DNA from: Periconia sp. R9002
Taxonomy: Eukaryota > Ascomycota > Dothideomycetes > Pleosporales > Periconiaceae
Reading direction: 5' to 3'
NCBI GenBank assembly: GCA_023627715.1
Contig: JAMAHW010000200.1
Coordinates: forward strand, 1-18,004
DNA length: 18,004 nt
Shown here: positions 1 through 8,970 of the stretch, piece after piece
Numbering within the stretch: position 1 is the stretch's first letter
How the letters are laid out: every line of letters begins with the position of its first letter
The notes under the pieces: model-generated
What the model was told of the DNA's origin: nothing
Database searches by the model: none
What the model saw: only the letters and a program-made list of their open reading frames with translations
Translations under genes and position numbers: made by a program

Positions 1-228
1 TATATCTTAAGCAGTCACAACTATGTTTGCATTCTACTTCAGGAAATCGCACGCATTGAGCAAGAACTAGCTCATGCTGACGCCACCTTGGACAATGAGA
101 ACCCATCGACAGCACTACACAACCAACTAGCATCGCAGATCCAAGAGCTCTCCACCCAAATAGAGCATGTCAAGAAACTGGCAAGGCACCGCTGCTATCT
201 GAATGGAAAACGACAGTTTGAACTATAA
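1..228 (+). CDS. 3' end of an unidentified coiled-coil protein (partial)
   Basis: An open frame enters from the left edge and stops at TAA 226-228. A likely 3' splice site (CTTCAG, ending at 42) would make 43-228 the terminal exon, encoding 61 residues. These are rich in E, Q, L and H with regular hydrophobic spacing (for example QELSTQIEHVKKLARHR), which suggests a coiled-coil or long helix near the C-terminus. The frame also stays open from base 1, so the exon could start further left. I do not recognise the family. C-terminal helices of this type occur in several fungal proteins, including DUF3435-type recombinases, but nothing here decides that. It lies tail to tail with the decayed receptor gene at 250-1439. 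Confidence 0.4.
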   Translation, partial: YILSSHNYVCILLQEIARIEQELAHADATLDNENPSTALHNQLASQIQELSTQIEHVKKLARHRCYLNGKRQFEL

Positions 229-249
229 GAAGCTTTAGAGATACGTAAT

Positions 250-1439
250 GTGATTGTTAGGCCATACCTTCAATCTGGTTACTAGATAATGAAAGAGCGC
301 TGAGCAGCTATGAGCACTGCGTAGGTCCCCTTCCACAGCTCCATCTCTCTGTGTACTGTAGCTCCAGCCACTCCTTGGCCGAAAGCTGCACCAGCCGATG
401 CAATTCGAACTCGCGTCCGTCAGCCCTCATCTCGACAAGCAGCAAACTGGTTAGCGTATGGATATCGTCGTCGAAATCATCCTCCTGATCGTCCTCTCCC
501 TCACCATATTCATCACCGTCTTCGCTCTCATCCTCGCTCTCCCTCTCATTCCTTTTCCGTGTCGAACGCGCAGAGGCGACTCCGGAATCCCCTGCCAGTC
601 GAACAGGTTCATTGGCGATAACAGCCGGGCAGCTGTCGGTGTGCTTGTCCGGATATAGTCAAACGAGATCTGCCAGGTCGCGATGATCGAATTGAATGTT
701 TGCCTGTCCCTGCGACTGTCTCCCACGTCTTTTACCAGTGGCCGCGCTCGGCCACGGGCGCTCCTACGCACCTCCTACGTACTTCGAGACGGTCATGCAC
801 AGCTCTATGCTTTATGAACACCACCCCCTACGTCAGAGCGAGGGGCATCGGTCTAGAGCGTGCGTGAGCTCGACTGCTTCAACCTTATCAGCTACAAAGC
901 CAAGCTTGTTCCGGAGGAGGACTAGGGCGTCATGCTTGTCCATCAGCCTGATCTAGACGATGCCGGCGGAGGTGCCTGTCAGCTTGTACGCAACATCTCG
1001 GCTCCACGAGGTGAGGAGGATCGAGCCGTTTAGGGATTGCGGGAGGAAGCCGGAGAGCAGCTCGGGTGCGTGGCTTTCCACATAACCCACCGCCGGTTCG
1101 ACTTATCGCACAGCCAGCTGTGCACGTGGCGCAGCACGTCCGTCTTGGTCGCTTCGGCGATTCTGCGGTACTCCTCTTCGAACCTTGCCCGCGCGCCCGC
1201 GTGCACCGGGTGGCTTTCATTTCGTCAGACAATAGGGCTTTCGACTGCGGAAAGCCATTCATAGTGGCTATCTGTCTCTGGAGACGGCGACGATGGCCTA
1301 GTTTGAAACCAAGATGATCGAAATCTCCCTCGCGAATTGTTCCCAGCTGAGTCCAAGACCCATACCCATTCTCTTGAAGTACAAGGACATATTGCGCAAG
1401 GCCGAGTCGTTGAAGGTGGTCACGCAATTGGCTATCCAT
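250..1439 (-). pseudogene. Decayed NLR-type receptor, copy 1: SAM domain, partial NB-ARC and winged-helix region
   Basis: On the minus strand, ATG at 1439-1437 opens a sterile alpha motif (about 1439-1241) with the signature LGFKLGHRRRLQRQIA. About 40 bp further on, homology to the fungal NB-ARC ATPase appears in other frames: ARFEEEYRRIAEATKTDVLR (1200-1140), then after a +1 shift near 1081 LLSGFLPQSLNGSILLTSW, a TAG at 955-953, then MDKHDALVLLRNKLGF up to a TGA at 835-833. A further block has SIIATWQISFDYI and LFDWQGIPES (about 720-570), then after another shift an acidic linker rich in E and D, and LTSLLLVEMRADGREFELHR and LVQLSAKEWLEL (about 460-350), typical of the winged-helix/ARC end of fungal NLRs. 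The P-loop segment is missing and no TPR tail is seen. At least three frame changes and two stops mean it cannot make a receptor. Family assignment rests on remembered motifs, not a search. Confidence 0.8.
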
Positions 1440-1505
1440 TATTATTATAAAGTTATGAAAATGCCGAGTAGTCGTAAAAACAAGTAACCAGAAAAGGGCT
1501 CTAAC

Positions 1506-1536
1506 TTTTTCATTGTTTTTTTTATTTTTTTTTTCG
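1506..1536. repeat. Poly(T)-rich tract
   Basis: A run of almost pure T, interrupted by a few A and C. It lies between the start of the minus-strand SAM pseudogene and the plus-strand bZIP gene. In fungi poly(dA:dT) tracts often mark nucleosome-poor promoter DNA, so it may belong to the bZIP promoter. That role is inferred. Confidence 0.6.
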
Positions 1537-1578
1537 AAGCAAAGCACGATTGTAGGTTAAATGTGTTATAATTGTCGA

Positions 1579-1586
1579 TGACGTCA
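1579..1586. promoter_or_regulatory. CRE palindrome TGACGTCA upstream of the bZIP gene
   Basis: This is a perfect 8-bp cAMP response element, the classical target of ATF/CREB bZIP dimers. It lies 201 bp upstream of the first in-frame ATG of an ATF/CREB-type bZIP gene. A second related site, TACGTCAT, is at 1693-1700, and a CCAAT box follows near 1724. The arrangement suggests autoregulation or regulation by a related bZIP. The sites are seen; the binding is inferred. Confidence 0.5.
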
Positions 1587-1692
1587 ATCCCTTACTGCAA
1601 TGATTCCCCAGCGAATCAGATGTTGCCCAGTTTGCTCATTGGGTGGCTAGATGTAGGGTGCTTGGCACATCCGGTCACATACCCTGTACTAG

Positions 1693-1700
1693 TACGTCAT
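1693..1700. promoter_or_regulatory. CRE-like site TACGTCAT
   Basis: This is a half-palindromic CRE variant 88 bp upstream of the bZIP start codon. It is in the same promoter as the perfect CRE at 1579-1586, which makes a chance single hit somewhat less likely. No other evidence of use is visible. Confidence 0.3.
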
Positions 1701-1787
1701 TGCTGTCGCTTCCGCGAGCTGTAACCAATACTACTCTTGGACAATAAACAATCCCCCATCTTCCTCCTTCACCCACCGTTGCCCTCT

Positions 1788-2843
1788 ATGGCCATGGAAT
1801 TACAATCAAATCATTTCGGCGGCGCCGAGTGGGCAAACGATGCTTTTACCGCCCTTAGCCCCGACCTCCACTCGGACAAATGGTCCACCTTTGACAACCC
1901 CTCCGTCAATTCCTCCTTCACTATCCCCCCATCTCTCTTCACAGAAGGCTCTGTCGAGCGATTTGGCCAGGTTACTCCCCCCGAGGAGCTCTCGCCAGCT
2001 GCAGCAGCAGCAGCAGCAGCAAAAGGTCAACAAATCTCATCCGACAACGTATCATTGCCACAAAAACAGCAATCAGACCAAGGACGCGCGAGAAAGCGGC
2101 GTCGAACTTCTCGAAACCCCTTCAGCGTTAGCCAGGCGTCGGCCACCAACCACATGTCAACTAACCCCTCCACGACCCAAGCTCCTTCAGACAATTCTCA
2201 GCCGCCCAGGCGCAAGCGGGGCCGTCCCAAGTCTCAGCCGCAGATGGTCGAAGCCTTTACTGCGGACGGCTTCCCCTTCAAAGTCTCATCGGCCTGCCAG
2301 TCGCACTTGGAGAAGAACCGCATCGCCGCACACAAGTGCCGCCAGCGCAAGAAGGAATACATCGGCAGCCTGGAACACCGCGCCCGCGAACACGCTGCCA
2401 AGAACAAAGCCCTTAAGCAGAACATCGCCATGCTGCGCGAGGAGCTCCTCGAGCTCAAGAACGAGGTTCTGCGCCACGCCGGCTGTAACTTTTGGGCCGT
2501 GGACGAGTATCTTTCTCGCTGCGCTGGAGATCTCCTAGGCATGCAAGCCCCCGGCTTCGACATGGCAACCCACTCGCGAATGCAGCAGACCAATCTCTGC
2601 ATCACCACCACCACCACCTACAGCACCACCAACAGCACCAACACCAACACTCACGACTTAGACATGCATTCGCAATCCCAGAGCCCCGTCATGTCCACCA
2701 TGGAACCGAACAAGTTGCAACGCGAGTCGAGCCTGGATTCCCCTCGCAGCCAATCCAATGGCGATGAGGATTCCTTTGACAACTTCAATGACTTCGATCT
2801 GCTGCAAGACATGGACGACGATAGCAAGATGCAGATCGTGTAA
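1788..2843 (+). CDS. ATF/CREB-family bZIP transcription factor
   Basis: Single-exon gene of 351 aa. The frame opens further upstream, but the first ATG is at 1788, with a second two codons later in a good context (GCCATGG). The basic region spans about residues 173-192 (LEKNRIAAHKCRQRKKEYI) with the N..AA..CR signature of ATF/CREB proteins. The zipper follows, with heptad positions L195, H202, L209, L216 and L223, and a conserved HAGC segment after it. Before it lie an alanine run (71-78), basic NLS-like patches (100-107) and an AT-hook-like RKRGRPK (142-148). The C-terminus has a Thr/Asn run (273-288) and an acidic, Phe-rich tail (328-345) resembling an activation domain. Such factors act in the nucleus as dimers on CRE sites, often in stress or developmental responses. 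The frame is unbroken. The exact subfamily (AtfA, AtfB or Sko1-like) is not decided. Confidence 0.9.
   Translation: MAMELQSNHFGGAEWANDAFTALSPDLHSDKWSTFDNPSVNSSFTIPPSLFTEGSVERFGQVTPPEELSPAAAAAAAAKGQQISSDNVSLPQKQQSDQGRARKRRRTSRNPFSVSQASATNHMSTNPSTTQAPSDNSQPPRRKRGRPKSQPQMVEAFTADGFPFKVSSACQSHLEKNRIAAHKCRQRKKEYIGSLEHRAREHAAKNKALKQNIAMLREELLELKNEVLRHAGCNFWAVDEYLSRCAGDLLGMQAPGFDMATHSRMQQTNLCITTTTTYSTTNSTNTNTHDLDMHSQSQSPVMSTMEPNKLQRESSLDSPRSQSNGDEDSFDNFNDFDLLQDMDDDSKMQIV
2001..2021 (+). repeat. (GCA)7 microsatellite inside the bZIP gene
   Basis: Seven perfect GCA units encode most of an eight-residue alanine run (residues 71-78). Being a trinucleotide, it can change length without breaking the frame, and is a natural length polymorphism between strains. 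Confidence 0.9.
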
Positions 2844-3300
2844 AATCCAATCTGATTTTCCTCGCTTTTGCCCTTCATTCTCCATGGCGGCTTGTTCAGC
2901 CGCATCGATTTTGCCTCGAATCGATCCATTCAAATGCTTCTATGATACCCCCTGATCAACTTTTTTACTTTTTTATTTTGACGGACTACTCTTTCTTCTT
3001 GACCTGTTTCGTTGGCGAAAATTACAAAAATTTTTCCTCTTTCTAACTTTGTCGTTTCTTGTCACCTGTTCACGAGGTTATCTCCTCCAGGGCAAAAAAT
3101 CAGGGCCGGTGCGGATCAGCCATCATCACTGCTGTAGGTGGCATTTTGCCACCTTTGCCGCCACTACGTGCTGACACGCCCGGCTTGAGTAATAATTTTC
3201 TCAAGTACTTTACAGATACCGTTATCTGCCACACAACAACTAGAGCGAAGTACACTACATCGAAGACTACGCCCGCCCTTCTCTGACACGCCTACTTTCG
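2844..3300. other. Intergenic, convergent 3' ends of the bZIP and a Zn2Cys6 gene
   Basis: No convincing gene is seen. The first 200 bases after the bZIP stop are T-rich (for example 2959-2980 and 3025-3045), as expected of a fungal 3' UTR and polyadenylation region. A short inverted repeat CTTGAG/CTCAAG brackets AT-rich DNA near 3184-3205. Short open frames here lack any recognisable domain. Confidence 0.5.
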
Positions 3301-5939
3301 CTATGATTTTTGCGACGGCAGCTCATTTATGTCAGTGCCACCTTCCCCTTCTTCTCCTAGCAAAGTCGTGAACAACGCTATATTGTCGCCTCTCCAGCCT
3401 TTGGGAACATCTGGCTCCTTAGGTACTACATGACCCATGTTTTTAAAATCTTGGATCAGGTTCTCCAGGGTCGCTGTATCCGAGTTTGCCATGAGATGCA
3501 CGTCGATAGGGTAGGTGCTCATGTACTCATGGATACGTTCGCCTTCCGATTCGATCTCATCAAACAGCTTCCAAGCGTCCTCAGGTAGTATTGCCAGACG
3601 TCGAACAGCCATAGCGGCGATACTTTGCGCCACTCCACCGATAAATGGGATCGTACGCGCTAGATTCTGATATCCCCGCATGCACAATAAAAAGTAGAAA
3701 TGTGCTTCTTTATCAGTATAGTCGTGTAGAATGTGATTGATAAGGTAGAGCATGCCGCTTTGCCAGATAATACTGTAGTTTGCGGACTGAGACGTGGCTC
3801 GGTAAGTGTAAATAAGCCTCTTCAACTGCTTGATAGAGGCCTCGACTACCATTGCAGGCGTTGCCTTATCTGCAGCAAATGTGGTAAGCTTTGGCTGAGG
3901 TTTCAAGTCCAGAAAGGGTCGAAAGAGGTCTACTACGATCGTATGGAACCATATGCTACGCTTACTTAGTCTTCGAAGCTTGGAAAGTATGGGACTTCAT
4001 ACTGGAGGTTAGTTACTCCGTCTGGAGTATGCTATCCACGTTTGATGCCTTCCTGGAGGTCGTCTGCCCAACCTAGCAGCTTGTGGAAGATGAGTTCTGC
4101 GGCAGGCAATACCATTGCACCTTCGTAGAAATACTGGTAGTTCATTTCGAAGGCGACAAGCCAAAGTTTGCAAACATGAGTGTAAACTTTGCCTTGATAG
4201 GGAGGTAGGGTTCGATCAATCGAGCCATCGGTGGATGAATCACCAGGTACGGGTAGTTTTGGAGGTATATTTACGAATGGCTTCCTGCGATAACTCATCG
4301 ACATGATCCTGCTTGCCAATGAGAACCGTCTGGTACATGTGCTAATGTTATTCTTACATCTGGAAATTGAACGATCCCCAGGCAGTAGCCGCGGCTTCCG
4401 TTTTGATGTCATCGTCGTCAAGGTTCAGTGGGCTTGGCGAAACATCTGCCGCAACGTTGTATAAGTGAAGTCGCTCTGCCATGGCGGCGTTTTCTTTTAG
4501 AAATTCCATGCCCATTTTGTCTTTTCCAAACGTCGTCCAAGCCATGCAAAGTAGTGAAGTCGAGGCGACAGTCGTCAAGCAGTCAACGTCTTTTACTGCA
4601 TCATAAAGTTGCGAAGCTTCGAGTAAAAAGCTGTGAGCCAAAGAGAATGCAGCAGGTTCAAAGTATGTGTATGCTTGCTGGGTACAGCCATCAGAAAGGT
4701 GAACACACCAAACAAGTTACTCCCTTGCAATACTTACACATGCCCATGCGAGAAGCGAGCTCACGAGAAGCGGTGAGCAGAACCGGGTTCCACCATTCGC
4801 TAAATCTTCTAGAAAAAGGTTAATGTTAAAGTATGCCCACCAAGGCGTGTCGTTCTTCAAGTATAGAGATATCACTCGAGCAGCGAAATCGTCTTGAATG
4901 GGTATGTCGGTCCAAGCACGTATATTGATGCATTCCAGGCGAGCATCGATGTAGTGGCAGGAAGAATCTGGCTGAGGATGAAAACGATTATCCTGATCGC
5001 TGGCTGACGAGGGTGTTAAGAGCGATTGTTGTTCATGCTCTGACATGAAGTCTTTCTTACCTTGTTCCGAAACCGGATTTGACTTGCCATGGCGGAAGGA
5101 GGTCAAAGGACTGATCCCAAGTAGTCCCAAGTCAATTGAAGACACATCTAGAGGGACTAGTACCGGATAAGCATTTGAGTGTAGTGCAGTTAACCGGAAC
5201 TCAATGGATGTGCTAGTTGGCGGTAGGATATTCCGGTTTGTCCGATTGGGGGAAGGGGATCGGCGAAGAAGCTGTCCTGTGAATGAAGGCACATCATTCG
5301 GCGAAATGCCTCGGCGTATATGTCGAAATAACTCGTCGGCTCCATGCTCAGACGTGTGCTGCAGTAGCCCGTAGAGATCAGTCATGCTGTTTGACCTTTG
5401 TTCTAGTTGCTCAACCTTTCGTTTCAACCCGTTACGGTGCGCCTCGTGAATAACAGCTTCAGATGAGGCATCACGGTTGGTAGTTGGATAAGACGTGGGA
5501 ATATGTAAAGGGCCTGCGTCGTTATTTGCTCTGATCCGCCGAAGCGTATCGAGTGACTCGTTCTCAGGCAGCGTTACGAGCTTGTTCAATAGCTCTGCGT
5601 ACGCAATTTGCTGGTTGCAAAGATCCTCGTACCTTTGATACAGTAACTGTCTCTCAGTGTCTGCGTATTCACATACAGTACTGTAAGAAATACATTTGCT
5701 ACACTTTGGACGCTCAGCACTACACTAAAAACAGGTTAGCTGCCGATCAGCGAGATGTTTATAGATTTTCGTTACTATACCTTAGTTTTCCGAGTCCTAC
5801 AAGCGGAGCATGCGTTTGAGACTCGGGTTCTCTTAGCTATTGGCGGTGCAGGGTCGGCCTTACGAGCTCCGCGGCTGGCTGGAAGAAGCGGGCGTAAAGG
5901 CCGCCCATTCTTGTCAAAAGCATTATGAGCATTCTCCAT
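3301..5939 (-). CDS. Zn2Cys6 fungal transcription factor (five exons; one apparent frame break)
   Basis: Start ATG is at 5939-5937. Exons: 5939-5781, 5724-4738, 4677-4358, about 4308-4017, and 3955-3301; introns are 56, 60, 49 and 61 nt. The zinc cluster is C44, C47, C54, C61, C64, C71 (C-x2-C-x6-C-x6-C-x2-C-x6-C), with intron 1 immediately before C54. A coiled-coil linker follows (KRKVEQLEQR), then the fungal-specific regulatory domain, with FCSPLLVSSLLAWAC, TAWGSFNFQ and PPKLPVPGD, and later WFHTIVVDLFRPF. The C-terminal exon encodes about 215 residues. It should bind CGG-type sites in the nucleus; the target genes are unknown. Exon 4 hits TAG at 4034-4032, and the five-exon sum has one extra base: the conserved frame resumes only if one nucleotide is removed between about 4060 and 4017. 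This may be a recent mutation or a sequence error. A 46-nt variant of intron 3 (acceptor CAAG) is also possible. Confidence 0.8.
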
Positions 5940-6394
5940 GATGGTTGCGGGGCAAGGTTGAAGAGAGCGGTATCCAAGTAGACAATTGAGAATAGGTAGG
6001 TAGATAGAGGTGGACTCCTACCCCACCTTGTACATCACCGAACTTCTTCAGCTGCCACATACCCCTGTAGTTGCATATTTTCTAATTAACAAATTATACA
6101 AACCGGACGACGTCGAGGTAGACCTATGGCTAAATCTAGAGTTTTGTTTGTCTATGTTGATCGAAGATGGATTCTTTCGTGAATTGATCGAAATCCAATA
6201 ACTAGCCGAGGAGTTGAGAGCCAATCAAGGCAGGTGTGATCAGATGCATGCACGCCGCTCACTGGTGGACGCACCACGCATCGGATGAGTTAACCAGCCA
6301 GTGATACTACACTAGCCAAGCATCATCTCCAGACGCCATTCATGTTACACAATCCAGTTTCTTATCCTTCACATAATCTCTAGACATACCCAAC
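5940..6394. promoter_or_regulatory. Divergent promoter between two paralogous Zn2Cys6 genes
   Basis: A 455-bp head-to-head spacer between the start codons of two related zinc-cluster genes. It contains an inverted repeat TGGTG-GACG-CACCA at 6263-6276 and a TGCATGCA palindrome near 6245, either of which could be a shared operator. A short open frame at 6010-6201 begins without ATG and has no recognisable content. Shared control of the pair is inferred from layout only. Confidence 0.45.
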
Positions 6395-8296
6395 ATGAGT
6401 GCCCCTCTCCGTCGGCTACTGCCCGCGATCCCAGGAGTCCAGAGGAGACAAATATCAGTGCCAATAAGGGACCAGCAGCAGAAGACACAGAGAGTATCGA
6501 GTGCTTGTGAAGCTTGCCGCCTCCAGAAGTCAAAGGTAAAAACGTTGTAAACTGGCAAAGCCTGCACTAGCGAGCTAACCAGGCTATAGTGCAGTGGAGA
6601 GCAACCAACATGTATAGCATGCACCAAACGCAACACAGTCTGCACGTATCCACAAACAGAAGCACGACAGATCAGAAAAAATACGAAGACCTTCAAAACC
6701 GCCGATCTGCGCATGAAGAGTTGCTCAGTCTTATGAAAACATTACCAGAACAAGATGCTACCGATCTTTTCCTCCGAGTGCGGGCTGGAGGAGACATTCC
6801 AACAATCGTAAAACACGTTCAAGACGGTAACTTGCTGTTACAATTGCAGCTCGTGCCCGAGACCCGGTTTCAATACGAGCTGCCGTACAGTCGGCACATG
6901 CCAGCGTTGTTGTCAACTTCTGGAAGTCCTTATATCAACTCTTTGATATACGAAGCAGCTTCTCAGCGTGCCTTGTACCCACAGGCGCATAGGTCTGCCG
7001 CCACGGGGCCTAATCATCGTGTTTTCCCAGCAGAGTATGCCTCTTCAGAGTATCAGTATAGAGCACGCAATCTGCAACGAGTGCACGGGAGGAATCTATC
7101 TATAGAGATGCATGTGGCATACTTGTTAGAGTAAGTATTGCGGCTTAAGGAATCCACCTGCTTCAGGGTTTGGGGATCAACCGTATCTTATCTGGTTTTG
7201 CTACGATGGGTAACTTTGCTAATTGTCAATCACTGAGCAATATCTCGATCCCGATTGCCTTTTATGGCTCTTCATCTGCATTTCCCAACTTTCCATTCGT
7301 GACCACCTCATTTCATATTATGACCGGTCTACAGCAATACGGTGAGTCGGGTGGGCATCTCAGCTTCTGCGTCAATACTTATTGAACTTTAAATTTCTCC
7401 TACAGACACTTTTACGCAAAGGGCTGCGATATGGTGAGAAACCATCCAAGGCATACTTTTGGTGGTCGCTGATACTGAACAGGTGCGAACTCGGTGTTAG
7501 CGCGCAGAATCGCACATTACCTCAAATTCCTTACAATCCTCCGCCTTTCCCTGAAGCTTTGTCATTACCTTTTCTGCACGGGTCAAGTCGCCTAGCAAAT
7601 GCAACCCTATGGACCGTGCCGCCTGTATCGCGTGAGTTGAAGTACATATTTGCATTGATACACCAACTCTCTCTGCTCCAGACAGGCTCGATGACCAAAT
7701 ACGACCAGTGTTCGAAGGTGAAGACGACGGATCGTACTATCGTCCGGATTATGTACGATCTAGAGTGCAGTCTATTGCAAATACTATCAGCTCAGCGGAT
7801 ACACAGCCACACCGTATCAAAGATGGACGTCGCGCTTGCAGAAGCTTGTCATCTGCTCTTCTGGATCGGGCCCCGGGGGCTGCCACCTGAAATGAAGTTG
7901 TGCGATCGTCTCATCGCTTGGCTCAAAGAAGCGCTTGTCGATTTGATCGAGCGTTTCGAAGCGCCATTTTTTTCTCCGTCGTACGTATATTCACGATCAA
8001 GCATCCTTTCGGTGCCCTCGTCAGAACGAAATGCCTCCGCCACGGGTATCACGCCGTGTTCACCCGCTTTGGATGCGGCGGTTCTGTGGTGCCTTTGCAT
8101 CGGTATACTGGCTTCAAGGGCACATTCAAGGCCCGAAAATCCGTGGTACAGAGAACAGTTCTGCCAGCAAATGAAGAAGATGAGTGTGCAAAATCGAACG
8201 GAGTTAAGGCAAGCACTAGGCCCATTTCCTAATATCGAAGGGTTTTCTTGGATGTGTACACAAAATCTCGACCGCTTTTTCAATGCGCCAGGCTAG
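6395..8296 (+). CDS. Zn2Cys6 fungal transcription factor, paralogue of the 3301-5939 gene; frame broken, possibly a pseudogene
   Basis: ATG 6395 starts exon 1 (6395-6535, 47 aa); intron 1 is 6536-6589 (GTAAAA...GCTAACC...TAG). The zinc cluster is C38, C41, C48, C55, C58, C65, with the same spacing and intron site as its neighbour. N-terminal motifs also match: APLRRLLPA against RPLRPLLPA, and KYEDLQN..AHEELL against RYEDLCN..AYAELL. The zinc-finger frame runs into a stop, and the conserved KYEDLQN frame starts one base out of phase, at an A6 run (6676-6681). That frame continues to 7130 (LLLQLQLVPETRFQYELPY). From 7131 to 7405 the exon structure is unclear; GTGAGT at 7342 and TACAG at 7405 bound one likely intron. 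The final exon 7406-8296 resembles the C-terminal half of PF11951-type regulators (ACHLLFWIGPRGLP; AAVLWCLCIGILA). A nuclear regulator with unknown targets. Confidence 0.7.
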
Positions 8297-8667
8297 TAGT
8301 GGCTGTTGTGAGCTTTGAATTCCTCGTCGTTGAAGCCAGCCATTTTGCGTGGGTGATGGACGCATGAGGACGCGCCATAGGATAAGCGCCATAACATAGG
8401 CGGGGACAGAAAGACAGAAGAGACGTAGAGCGGGAAGACGTGGAACGGAAACCGCGATGATAGGAATGTAAATGTGAGAAACGAGCCAGATCGCGACATT
8501 AGAAGAAAACTCGTTACGAAATTCCGGATTTGTTCAGACACGCGCCTCGCCACGAGCCTGACGAGCTCCCAAATCCACTCAAGGCAACACGCCTGACGCT
8601 ACTTCTATAATGCTAGAGAGAGTCGTTTTATATCAACCTGTAGGGGCACTGTATCTATGCAATTTAG
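8297..8667. other. Intergenic, no gene seen
   Basis: This is the 3' flank of the Zn2Cys6 gene. Open frames on the minus strand (8293-8553) have no domain, and their composition fits out-of-frame reading. No tRNA-like fold or repeat was noticed. Confidence 0.4.
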
Positions 8668-8970
8668 ACACAGCCACTAAACAGCATTGCGATCCACCAT
8701 ACATCATCAGCCAAGCAGGCTCAAAGGCGCAGAGCTACTAACGATGAGACTGCGGCTACTGCAGCGGTTGAAGCAGAGGCAGCTACTCTCGAATCTATTA
8801 TCGAGTCCATCGAGGTTAATCAGGGTGGCTGCATGTACGAAGGTGACCGAAAGCCATACGTGGCCGAAAACCCGGGGGTGACCGGTAGCCATGTTACGTT
8901 AGCTGATGGAACTGCGACAATAGACGTCGTAGGCACGCCTAGAGCGTTCCTTACCTTTCTGCAAGGATAA
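8668..8970 (+). CDS. Unassigned open frame without a start codon (possible exon or gene remnant)
   Basis: The frame is open for 100 codons between TAG 8665-8667 and TAA 8968-8970, with no early ATG. Its first part is Ala/Glu-rich (ATAAVEAEAATLESIIESIE), then comes a Gly/Val/Thr part (GVTGSHVTLADGTATIDVVG). The composition looks coding, and candidate splice acceptors (ACACAG at 8674, AACAG at 8684) precede it, so it may be a terminal exon. I do not recognise a family. It could equally be a fragment of a decayed gene, since the second receptor relic lies 440 bp downstream. Confidence 0.25.
   Translation, partial: TQPLNSIAIHHTSSAKQAQRRRATNDETAATAAVEAEAATLESIIESIEVNQGGCMYEGDRKPYVAENPGVTGSHVTLADGTATIDVVGTPRAFLTFLQG

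Noticed and set aside
458..658. Hydrophobic plus-strand ORF that could be a small membrane protein
   Set aside because: It is the complement of the acidic linker of the decayed receptor; hydrophobicity comes from reading GA-rich antisense codons.
250..1439. Repeat-induced point mutation as cause of the decay
   Set aside because: The lesions visible are frameshifts, a deletion and a few stops; no AT enrichment or dense C-to-T change was seen. The stop in copy 3 replaces a conserved Gly, which is not a typical RIP change.
930..1547. Intact 205-aa SAM protein on the minus strand
   Set aside because: The frame after the SAM domain is Arg/Cys-rich nonsense, while an overlapping frame shows NB-ARC homology, so the ORF is a broken gene. 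Its first residues before the ATG at 1439 come from the poly(T) tract.
1737..1787. bZIP start at 1737
   Set aside because: The codon there is TTG; the first ATG in frame is at 1788.
4330..4357. 28-nt third intron in the minus-strand Zn2Cys6 gene (acceptor TACCAG)
   Set aside because: It keeps the frame but is too short for a fungal spliceosomal intron; acceptors 18-21 nt further on give 46-49 nt and also keep the frame.
6010..6201. 63-aa ORF in the divergent promoter
   Set aside because: It starts at GTG, has no domain, and lies in the shared promoter.
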